Positions 25,063 to 35,718 of a stretch of 64,000 nucleotides of DNA are shown here, piece after piece. The translations under genes and the position numbers were made by a program. The stretch lies in assembly GCA_030762175.1 (NCBI GenBank), contig JAUJEO010000019.1, positions 5,338,001 through 5,402,000 on the forward strand, in the 5' to 3' direction. The notes under the pieces were generated by a model. That model was not told where the DNA came from. It saw nothing but the letters and a program-made list of their open reading frames with translations, and made no database searches. Source of the DNA: Metallyticus violacea. Lineage: Eukaryota > Arthropoda > Insecta > Mantodea > Metallyticidae. Numbering within the stretch: position 1 is the first letter of the stretch; the number at the start of each line of letters is the position of its first letter.

Positions 25063-28000
25063 GTTCATATTTGAGATAACTTCTCTTTCATTATACTAGT
25101 TTGATAGCCTTAGACAAGCATATTATGCGCAAAGAATCTCGAAAAGAAAAAAATTTTTTTTCGAAGTTTGGAAACTTCGTTAGAATCACTTTTTTTCCGT
25201 TCTTATTTGAGATAACTGGTTCTCTTTCATTATACTAGTTTGATAGTCTCAGAAAAGCATATTATGCGCAAAGAATCTAGAAAAGAAAAAAATTTTTTTT
25301 CGAAGATTGGAAACCTCGTTAGAATCACTTTTTTTCCGTTCTTATTTGAGATAACTGGTTCTCTTTCATTATACTAGTTTGATAGCCTCAGACAAGCATA
25401 TTATGCGCAAAGAATCTCGAAAAGATAAAAATTTTTTTTCGAAGTTTGGAACTTCCTTAAAATCACTTTTTTTCCATTCTTATTTGAGATAACTTGTTCT
25501 CTTTCATTATACTTGTTTGATAGCCTTAGACAAGCATATTATGCGCAAAGAATCTCGAAAAGAAAAAAATTTTTTTTCGAAGTTTGGAAACTTCGTTAGA
25601 ATCACTTTTTTTCCGTTCATATTTGAGATAACTTCTCTTTCATTATACTAGTTTGATAGCCTTAGACAAGCATATTATGCGCAAAGAATCTCGAAAAGAA
25701 AAAAAATTTTTTTCGAAGTTTGGAAACTTCGTTAGAATCACTTTTTTTCCGTTCTTATTTGAGATAACTGGTTCTCTTTCATTATACTAGTTTGATAGTC
25801 TCAGAAAAGCATATTATGCGCAAAGAATCTAGAAAAGAAAAAAATTTTTTTTCGAAGATTGGAAACCTCGTTAGAATCACTTTTTTTCCGTTCTTATTTG
25901 AGATAACTGGTTCTCTTTCATTATACTAGTTTGATAGCCTCAGACAAGCATATTATGCGCAAAGAATCTCGAAAAGAAAAAAATTTTTTTTCGAAGTTTG
26001 GAAACTTCGTTATAATCACTTTTTTCCGTTCTTATTTAAGATTACTGGTTCTCTTTCATTATACTAGTTTGATAGCCTCAGACAAGCATATTATGCGCAA
26101 AGAATCTCGAAAAGAAAAAAATTTTTTTTCGAAGTTTGGAAACTTCGTTAGAATCACTTTTTTTCCGTTCTTATTTGAGATAACTTGTTCTCTTTCATTA
26201 TACTAGTTTGATAGCCTCAGACAAGCATATTATGCGCAAAGAATCTCGAAAAGATTAAAATTTTATTTCGAAGTTTGGAAACTTCGTTAGAATCACTTTT
26301 TTTCCGTTGTTATTTGAGATAACTGGTTCTCTTTCATTATACTAGTTTGATAGCCTCAGACAAGCATATTATGCGCAAAGAATCTCGAGAAGAAAAAAAT
26401 TTTTTTTCGAAGTTTGGAAACTTCCTTAGAATCACTTTTTTTCCATTCTTATTTGAGAAAACTTGTTCTCTTTCATTATACTAGTTTGATAGCCTTAGAC
26501 AAGCATATTATGCGCAAAGAATGTCGAAAAGAAAAAAATTTTTTTCGAAGTTTGGAAACTTCGTTAGAATCACTTTTTTTCCGTTCTTATTTAAGATTAC
26601 TGGTTCTCTTTCATTATACTAGTTTGATAGCCTCAGACAAGCATATTATGCGCAAAGAATCTCGAAAAGAAAAAAATTTTTTTTCGAAGTTTGGAAACTT
26701 CCTTAGAATCACTTTTTTTCCATTCTTATTTGAGATAACTTGTTCTCTTTCATTATACTTGTTTGATAGCCTTAGACAAGCATATTATGCGCAAAGAATC
26801 TCGAAAAGAAAAAAATTTTTTTTCGAAGTTTGGAAACTTCGTTAGAATCACTTTTTTCCGTTTTTATTTAAGATTACTGGTTCTCTTTCATTATACTAGT
26901 TTGATAGCCTCAGACAAGCATATTATGCGCAAAGAATCTCGAAAAGAAAAAAATTTTTTTTCGAAGTTTGGAAACTTCGTTAGAATCACTTTTTTTCCGT
27001 TCTTATTTAAGATTACTGGTTCTCTTTCATTATACTAGTTTGATAGCCTCAGACAAGCATATTATGCGCAAAGAATCTAGAAAAGAAAAAAATTTTTTTT
27101 CGAAGATTGGAAACCTCGTTAGAATTACTTTTTTTCCGTTCTTATTTGAGATAACTGGTTCTCTTTCATTATACTAGTTTGATAGCCTTAGACAAGCATA
27201 TTATGCGCAAAGAATCTCGTAAAGAAAAAAATTTTTTTTCGAAGTTTGGAAACTTCCTTAGAATCACTTTTTTTCCATTCTTATTTGAGATAACTTGTTC
27301 TCTTTCATTATACTTGTTTGATAGCCTTAGACAAGCATATTATGCGCAAAGAATCTCGAAAAGAAAAAAATTTTTTTTCGAAGTTTGGAAACTTCGTTAT
27401 AATCACTTTTTTCCGTTTTTATTTAAGATTACTGGTTCTCTTTCATTATACTAGTTTGATAGCCTCAGACAAGCATATTATGCGCAAAGAATCTCGAAAA
27501 GAAAAAAATTTTTTTTCGAAGTTTGGAAACTTCGTTAGAATCACTTTTTTTCCGTTCTTATTTAAGATTACTGGTTCTCTTTCATTATACTAGTTTGATA
27601 GCCTCAGACAAGCATATTATGCGCAAAGAATCTAGAAAAGAAAAAAATTTTTTTTCGAAGATTGGAAACCTCGTTAGAATTACTTTTTTTCCGTTCTTAT
27701 TTGAGATAACTGGTTCTCTTTCATTATACTAGTTTGATAGCCTTAGACAAGCATATTATGCGCAAAGAATCTCGTAAAGAAAAAAATTTTTTTTCGAAGT
27801 TTGGAAACTTCCTTAGAATCACTTTTTTTCCATTCTTATTTGAGATAACTTGTTCTCTTTCATTATACTTGTTTGATAGCCTTAGACAAGCATATTATGC
27901 GCAAAGAATCTCGAAAAGAAAAAAATTTTATTTCGAAGTTTGGAAACTTCGTTATAATCACTTTTTTCCGTTCTTATTTAAGATTACTGGTTCTCTTTCA

Positions 28001-28665
28001 TTATACTAGTTTGATAGCCTCAGACAAGCATATTATGCGCAAAGAATCTTGAAAAGAAAAAAATTTTTTTTCGAAGTTTGGAAACTTCGTTAGAATCACT
28101 TTTTTTCCATTCTTATTTGAGATAACTTGTTCTCTTTCATTATACTAGTTTGATAGCCTTAGACAAGCATATTATGCGCAAAGAATCTCGAAAAGAAAAA
28201 AATTTTTTTTAAGAAGTTTGGAAACTTCGTTAGAATCACTTTTTTTCCGTTCTTATTTAAGATAACTTGTTCTCTTTCATTATACTAGTTTGATAGCCTT
28301 AGACAAGCATATTATGCGCAAAGAATCTCGAAAAGAAAAAAATTTTTTTTCGAAGTTTGGAAACTTCGTTATAATCACTTTTTTTCCGTTCTTATTTAAG
28401 ATTACTGGTTCTCTTTCATTATACTAGTTTGATAGCCTCAGACAAGCATATTATGCGCAAAGAATCTCGAAAAGAAAAAAATTTTTTTTCGAAGTTTGGA
28501 AACTTCGTTAGAATCACTTTTTTTCCATTCTTATTTGAGATAACTTGTTCTCTTTCATTATACTTGTTTGATAGCCTTAGACAAGCATATTATTCGCAAA
28601 GAATCTCGAAAAGAAAAAAATTTTTTTTCGAAGTTTGGAAACTTCGTTAGAATCACTTTTTTTCC
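25063..28665 (+). repeat. Region B HOR copy 7, 3,603 bp (26 monomers)
   Basis: Its internal layout equals copy 2 at an offset of 15,797 bp: landmarks fall at +868, +1,351, +1,700, +1,905, +2,116 and +2,671 from the start in both. The aattac module is doubled. Private changes include gataaaaattt near 25,423, ccgttgtta near 26,306 and ctcgagaag near 26,387. Return of the copy-2 form after four copies of other forms shows that HOR variants are interspersed. Confidence 0.85.
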
Positions 28666-31600
28666 GTTCATATTTGAGATAACTTCTCTTTCATTATACT
28701 AGTTTGATAGCCTTAGACAAGCATATTATGCGCAAAGAATCTCGAAAAGAAAAAAAATTTTTTTCGAAGTTTGGAAACTTCGTTAGAATCACTTTTTTTC
28801 CGTTCTTATTTGAGATAACTGGTTCTCTTTCATTATACTAGTTTGATAGTCTCAGAAAAGCATATTATGCGCAAAGAATCTAGAAAAGAAAAAAATTTTT
28901 TTTCGAAGATTGGAAACCTCGTTAGAATCACTTTTTTTCCGTTCTTATTTGAGATAACTGGTTCTCTTTCATTATACTAGTTTGATAGCCTCAGACAAGC
29001 ATATTATGCGCAAAGAATCTCGAAAAGAAAAAAATTTTTTTTCGAAGTTTGGAACTTCCTTAAAATCACTTTTTTTCCATTCTTATTTGAGATAACTTGT
29101 TCTCTTTCATTATACTTGTTTGATAGCCTTAGACAAGCATATTATGCGCAAAGAATCTCGAAAAGAAAAAAATTTTTTTTCGAAGTTTGGAAACTTCGTT
29201 AGAATCACTTTTTTTCCGTTCATATTTGAGATAACTTCTCTTTCATTATACTAGTTTGATAGCCTTAGACAAGCATATTATGCGCAAAGAATCTCGAAAA
29301 GAAAAAAATTTTTTTTCGAAGTTTGGAAACTTCGTTAGAATCACTTTTTTTCCGTTCTTATTTGAGATAACTGGTTCTCTTTCATTATACTAGTTTGATA
29401 GTCTCAGAAAAGCATATTATGCGCAAAGAATCTAGAAAAGAAAAAAATTTTTTTTCGAAGATTGGAAACCTCGTTAGAATCACTTTTTTTCCGTTCTTAT
29501 TTGAGATAACTGGTTCTCTTTCATTATACTAGTTTGATAGCCTCAGACAAGCATATTATGCGCAAAGAATCTCGAAAAGAAAAAAATTTTTTTTCGAAGT
29601 TTGGAAACTTCGTTATAATCACTTTTTTCCGTTCTTATTTAAGATTACTGGTTCTCTTTCATTATACTAGTTTGATAGCCTCAGACAAGCATATTATGCG
29701 CAAAGAATCTCGAAAAGAAAAAAATTTTTTTTCGAAGTTTGGAAACTTCGTTAGAATCACTTTTTTTCCGTTCTTATTTGAGATAACTTGTTCTCTTTCA
29801 TTATACTAGTTTGATAGCCTCAGACAAGCATATTATGCGCAAAGAATCTCGAAAAGATTAAAATTTTATTTCGAAGTTTGGAAACTTCGTTAGAATCACT
29901 TTTTTTCCGTTCTTATTTGAGATAACTGGTTCTCTTTCATTATACTAGTTTGATAGCCTCAGACAAGCATATTATGCGCAAAGAATCTCGAAAAGAAAAA
30001 AATTTTTTTTCGAAGTTTGGAAACTTCCTTAGAATCACTTTTTTTCCATTCTTATTTGAGAAAACTTGTTCTCTTTCATTATACTAGTTTGATAGCCTTA
30101 GACAAGCATATTATGCGCAAAGAATGTCGAAAAGAAAAAAAATTTTTTCGAAGTTTGGAAACTTCGTTAGAATCACTTTTTTTCCGTTCTTATTTAAGAT
30201 TACTGGTTCTCTTTCATTATACTAGTTTGATAGCCTCAGACAAGCATATTATGCGCAAAGAATCTCGAAAAGAAAAAAATTTTTTTTCGAAGTTTGGAAA
30301 CTTCCGTAGAATCACTTTTTTTCCATTCTTATTTGAGATAACTTGTTCTCTTTCATTATACTTGTTTGATAGCCTTAGACAAGCATATTATGCGCAAAGA
30401 ATCTCGAAAAGAAAAAAATTTTTTTTCGAAGTTTGGAAACTTCGTTATAATCACTTTTTTCCGTTTTTATTTAAGATTACTGGTTCTCTTTCATTATACT
30501 AGTTTGATAGCCTCAGACAAGCATATTATGCGCAAAGAATCTCGAAAAGAAAAAAATTTTTTTTCGAAGTTTGGAAACTTCGTTAGAATCACTTTTTTTC
30601 CGTTCTTATTTAAGATTACTGGTTCTCTTTCATTATACTAGTTTGATAGCCTCAGACAAGCATATAATGCGCAAAGAATCTAGAAAAGAAAAAAATTTTT
30701 TTTCGAAGATTGGAAACCTCGTTAGAATTACTTTTTTTCCGTTCTTATTTGAGATAACTGGTTCTCTTTCATTATACTAGTTTGATAGCCTTAGACAAGC
30801 ATATTATGCGCAAAGAATCTCGTAAAGAAAAAAATTTTTTTTCGAAGTTTGGAAACTTCCTTAGAATCACTTTTTTTCCATTCTTATTTGAGATAACTTG
30901 TTCTCTTTCATTATACTTGTTTGATAGCCTTAGACAAGCATATTATGCGCAAAGAATCTCGAAAAGAAAAAAATTTTATTTCGAAGTTTGGAAACTTCGT
31001 TATAATCACTTTTTTCCGTTCTTATTTAAGATTACTGGTTCTCTTTCATTATACTAGTTTGATAGCCTCAGACAAGCATATTATGCGCAAAGAATCTCGA
31101 AAAGAAAAAAATTTTTTTTCGAAGTTTGGAAACTTCGTTAGAATCACTTTTTTTCCATTCTTATTTGAGATAACTTGTTCTCTTTCATTATACTAGTTTG
31201 ATAGCCTTAGACAAGCATATTATGCGCAAAGAATCTCGAAAAGAAAAAAATTTTTTTTAAGAAGTTTGGAAACTTCGTTAGAATCACTTTTTTTCCGTTC
31301 TTATTTAAGATAACTTGTTCTCTTTCATTATACTAGTTTGATAGCCTTAGACAAGCATATTATGCGCAAAGAATCTCGAAAAGAAAAAAATTTTTTTTCG
31401 AAGTTTGGAAACTTCGTTATAATCACTTTTTTTCCGTTCTTATTTAAGATTACTGGTTCTCTTTCATTATACTAGTTTGATAGCCTCAGACAAGCATATT
31501 ATGCGCAAAGAATCTCGAAAAGAAAAAAATTTTTTTTCGAAGTTTGGAAACTTCGTTAGAATCACTTTTTTTCCATTCTTATTTGAGATAACTTGTTCTC

Positions 31601-31713
31601 TTTCATTATTCTTGTTTGATAGCCTTAGACAAGCATATTATGCGCAAAGAATCTCGAAAAGAAAAAAATTTTTTTTCGAAGTTTGGAAACTTCGTTAGAA
31701 TCACTTTTTTTCC
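28666..31713 (+). repeat. Region B HOR copy 8, 3,048 bp (22 monomers)
   Basis: This is the simplest form of the family: copy 7 minus one 555-bp module, with both 136-bp markers (28,666; 29,218). Near its end the tattattcgc marker found in the earlier copies is absent (31,636 reads tattatgcgc) and ttattcttg replaces ttatacttg near 31,607, so this edge copy has diverged. Edge copies of arrays commonly diverge because they exchange less often. Confidence 0.85.
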
Positions 31714-32460
31714 GTTCATATTTGAGATAACTTCTCTTTCATTATACTAGTTTGATAGCCTTAGACAAGCATATTATGCGCAAAGAATCTCGAAAAGAAA
31801 AAAATTTTTTTTCGAAGTTTGGAAACTTCGTTAGAATCACTTTTTTTCCGTTCTTATTTGAGATAACTGGTTGTCTTTCATTATACTAGTTTGATAGTCT
31901 CAGAAAAGCATATTATGCGCAAAGAATCTAGAAAAGAAAAAAATTTTTTTTCGAAGTTTGGAAACCTCGTTAGAATCACTTTTTTTCCGTTCTTATTTGA
32001 GATAACTGGTTCTCTTTCATTATACTAGTTTGATAGCCTCAGACAAGCATATTATGCGCAAAGAATCTCGAAAAGAAAAAAAATTTTTTTCGAAGTTTGG
32101 AACTTCCTTAAAATCACTTTTTTTCCGTTCTTATTTGAGATAACTTGTTCTCTTTCATTATACTTGTTTGATAGCCTTAGACAAGCATATTATGCGCAAA
32201 GAATCTCGTAAAGAAAAAAATTTTTTTTCGAAGTTTGGAAACTTCCTTAGAATCACTTTTTTTCCATTCTTATTTGAGATAACTTGTTCTCTTTCATTAT
32301 ACTTGTTTGATAGCCTTAGACAAGCATATTATGCGCAAAGAATCTCGAAAAGAAAAAAATTTTTTTTCGAAGTTTGGAAACTTCGTTATAATCACTTTTT
32401 TCCGTTCTTATTTAAGATTACTGGTTCTCTTTCATTATACTAGTTTGATAGCCTCAGACA
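31714..32460 (+). repeat. Transition segment between region B and region C
   Basis: It opens with the 136-bp marker like another B copy, then departs. There is a private ggttgtcttt near 31,870, a hybrid monomer with ctagaaaag and cgaagtttggaaacctcg near 31,927-31,970, and then ggaacttccttaaaatc and ctcgtaaag monomers as in HOR copies 1, 4 and 6, about 413 bp earlier in phase than in copy 4. This is a truncated, rearranged ninth copy of the B family. Confidence 0.7.
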
Positions 32461-32559
32461 AGCATATTATGCGCAAAGAATCTCGAAAAGAAAAAAATTT
32501 TTTTTCGAAGTTTGGAAACTTCGTTAGAATCACTTTTTTTCCGTTCTTATTTGAGATAA

Positions 32560-32960
32560 CTGGTTCTCTTTCATTATACTAGTTTGATAGCCTCAGACAA
32601 ATATATTATGCGCAAAGAATCTCGAAAAGAAAAAATTTTTTTTTCGAAGTTTGGAAACTTCCTTAGAATCACTTTTTTTCCATTCTTATTTGAGATAACT
32701 TGTTCTCTTTCATTATACTAGTTTGATAGCCTTAGACAAGCATATTATGCGCAAAGAATCTCGAAAAGAAAAAAATTTTTTTTCGAAGTTTGGAAACTTC
32801 GTTAGAATCACTTTTTTTCCGTTCTTATTTAAGATTACTGATTCTCTTTCATTATACTAGTTTGATAGCCTCAGACAAGCATATTATGCGCAAAGAATCT
32901 CGAAAAGAAAAAAATTTTTTTTCGAAGTTTGGAAACTTCGTTATAATCACTTTTTTCCGT
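32560..32960 (+). repeat. Region-A-like block inside region C
   Basis: The marker cctcagacaaatatatta, with the A6T9 block after it, occurs at 32,591 as at 3,627 (and 293 and 4,323 in region A). The following monomers keep the same order and offset (28,964 bp from region A), including gattctcttt. The previous 26 kb lacks this marker, so A-type sequence flanks the B-type block on both sides. Confidence 0.7.
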
Positions 32961-33149
32961 TCTTATTTAAGATTACTGGTTCTCTTTCATTATACTATTG
33001 TGATAGCCTCAGAAAAGCATATTATGCGCAAAGAATCTCTAAAAGAAAAAATTTTTTTTTCGAAGTTTGGAAACTTCGTTAGAATCACTTTTTTTCCGTT
33101 CTTATTTTAGATAACTGGTTCTCTTTCATTATACTAGTTTGATAGCCTC

Positions 33150-33172
33150 AGAAAAGCATAGGTATGCGCGAA
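33150..33172 (+). repeat. Unusual monomer segment with cataggtatgcgcgaag
   Basis: The usual catattatgcgcaaag is altered by tt>ggt (one base longer) and a>g. The copy at about 36,908 has the ggt change but not the a>g, so ggt came before the region C duplication and the a>g is either later or was converted away in copy 2. Confidence 0.8.
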
Positions 33173-35718
33173 GAATCTCGAAAAGAAAAAAATTTTTTTT
33201 CGAAGTTTGGAAACTTCGTTAGAATCACTTTTTTTCCATTCTTATCTGAGATAACTGGTTCTCTTTCATTATACTAGTTTGATAGCCTCAGACAAGCATA
33301 TTATGCGCAAAGAATCTCGAAAAGAAAAAATTTTTTTTTCGAAGTTTGGAAACTTCGTTAGAATCACTTTTTTTCAATTCTTATTTGAGATAACTTGTTC
33401 TCTTTCATTATACTTGTTTGATAGCCTTAGACAAGCATATTATGCGCAAAGAATCTCGAAAAGAAAAAAATTTTTTTCGAAGTTTGGAAACTTCGTTAGA
33501 ATCACTTTTTTTCCGTTCTTATCTGAGATAACTGGTTCTCTTTCATTATACTAGTTTGATAGCCTTAGACAAGCATATTATGCGCAAAGAATCTCGAAAA
33601 GAAAAAAATTTTTTTTCGAAGTTTGGAAACTTCGTTAGAATCACTTTTTTTCCGTTCTTATTTGAGATAACTTGTTCTCTTTCATTATACTAGTTTGATA
33701 GTCTCAGAAAAGCATATTATGCGCAAAGAATCTAGAAAAGAAAAAAATTTTTTTTCGAAGATTGGAAACCTCGTTAGAATCACTTTTTTTCCGTTCTTAT
33801 TTGAGATAACTGGTTCTCTTTCATTATACTAGTTTGATAGCCTCAGACAAGCATATTATGCGCAAAGAATCTCGAAAAGAAAAAAATTTTTTTTCGAAGT
33901 TTGGAAACTTCCTTAGAATCACTTTTTTTCCATTCTTATTTGAGATAACTTGTTCTCTTTCATTATACTTGTTTGATAGCCTTAGACAAGCATATTATGC
34001 GCAAAGAATCTCGAAAAGAAAAAAATTTTTTTTCGAAGTTTGGATACTTCGTTAGAAACACTTTTTTTCCGTTCTTATTTGAGATAACTAGTTCTATTTC
34101 ATTATACTAGTTTGATAGCCTCAGACAAGCATATTATGCGCAAAGAATCTCGAAAAGAAAAAAATTTTTTTTCGAAGTTTGGAAACTTCCTTAGAATCAC
34201 TTTTTTTCCATTCTTATTTGAGATAACTTGTTCTCTTTCATTATACTTGTTTGATAGACTTAGACAAGCATATTATGCGCAAAGAATCTCGAAAAGAAAA
34301 AAATTTTTTTTCGAAGTTTGGAAACTTCGTTATAATCACTTTTTTCCGTTCTTATTTAAGATTACTGGTTCTCTTTCATTATACTAGTTTGATAGCCTCA
34401 GACAAGCATATTATGCGCAAAGAATCTCGAAAAGAAAAAAATTTTTTTTCGAAGTTTGGAAACTTCCTTAGAATCACTTTTTTTCCATTCTTATTTGAGA
34501 TAACTTGTTCTCTTTCATTATACTTGTTTGATAGCCTTAGACAAGCATATTATGCGCAAAGAATCTCGAAAAGAAAAAAATTTTTTTTCGAAGTTTGGAA
34601 ACTTCGTTATAATCACTTTTTTTCCGTTCTTATTTAAGATTACTGGTTCTCTTTCATTATACTAGTTTGATAGCCTCAGACAAGCATATTATGCGCAAAG
34701 AATCTCGAAAAGAAAAAAATTTTTTTTCGAAGTTTGGAAACTTCGTTAGAATCACTTTTTTTCCGTTCTTATTTGAGATAACATGTTCTCTTTCATTATA
34801 CTAGTTTGATAGCCTTAGACAAGCATATTATGCGCAAATATTCTCGAAAAGAAATAAATTTTTTTTCGAAGTTTGGAAACTTCGTTAGAATCACTTTTTT
34901 TCCGTTCTTATTTGAGATAACTGGTTCTCTTTCATTATACTAGTTTGATAGCCTCAGAAAAGCATATTATGCGCAAAGAATCTAGAAAAGAAAAAAATTT
35001 TTTTTCGAAGATTGGAAACCTCGTTAGAATCACTTTTTTTCCGTTCTTATTTGAGATAACTAGTTCTCTTTCATTATACTAGTTTGATAGCCTCAGACAA
35101 GCATATTATGCGCAAATAATCTGGAAAAGAAAAAAATTTTTTTTCGAAGTTTGGAAACTTCCTTAGAATCACTTTTTTTCCATTCTTATTTGAGATAACT
35201 TCTTCTCTTTCATTATTCTAGTTTGATAGCCTTAGACAAGCATATTATGCGCAAAGAATCTCGAAAAGAAAAAAATTTTTTTTAAGAAGTTTGGAAACTT
35301 CGTTAGAATCACTTTTTTTTCCGTTCTTATTTAAGATAACTTGTTCTCTTTCATTATACTAGTTTGATAGCCTTAGACAAGCATATTATGCGCAAAGAAT
35401 CTCGAAAAGAAAAAAATTTTTTTTCGAAGTTTGGAAACTTCGTTATAATCACTTTTTTTCCGTTCTTATTTAAGATTACTGGTTCTCTTTCATTATACTA
35501 GTTTGATAGCCTCAGACAAGCATATTATGCGCAAAGAATCTCGAAAAGAAAAAAAATTTTTTTCGAAGTTTGGAAACTTCGTTAGAATCACTTTTTTTCC
35601 GTTCTTATTTGAGATAACTTGTTCTCTTTCATTATACTAGTTTGATAGCCTGAGACAAGCATATTATGCGCAAAGAATCTCGAAAAGAAAAAAAAATTTT
35701 TTCGAAGTTTGGAAACTT

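Larger units (their letters stand above)
11450..25620 (+). repeat. 6,097-bp super-unit (HOR copies 3+4, then 5+6), about 2.3 copies
   Basis: Landmarks at 11,521, 11,937, 12,632, 13,529, 14,433, 15,544, 16,648, 17,270, 17,618 and others all recur 6,097 bp later and, up to about 25,620, again after another 6,097 bp. The match starts near 11,450 and ends near 25,620, where the third pass has gttcatattt and the first two have gttcttattt. The unit is 44 monomers less 19 bp. It is a repeat of already composite units, and differences between passes are few, so it is a recent amplification or an assembly duplication. Confidence 0.8.
5941..31720 (+). repeat. 136-bp marker monomer class, region B only, 15 copies
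   Basis: gttcatattt followed by aacttctctttc, a 3-bp deletion, begins at 5941, 6493, 9266, 9818, 12869, 15781, 16333, 18966, 21878, 22430, 25063, 25615, 28666, 29218 and 31714. I saw none outside region B, which defines it as a distinct subfamily. Confidence 0.88.
31968..35718 (+). repeat. Region C, copy 1: 3,750-bp unit (27 monomers)
   Basis: Landmarks at 32,168, 32,307, 32,790, 33,279, 34,112 and 34,251 recur 3,750-3,751 bp later. Private features include cataggtatgcgcgaag (33,158), tatactattgtgatag (near 32,993), aactagttctatttc (near 34,088), caaatattctcg with gaaataaatt (near 34,836), and an A9T6 block near 35,688. Confidence 0.85.

Noticed and set aside
34850..34862. Polyadenylation-like AATAAA in gaaataaatt monomers
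   Set aside because: It arises from one substitution in the A-run of a single monomer class. No transcription unit is visible.
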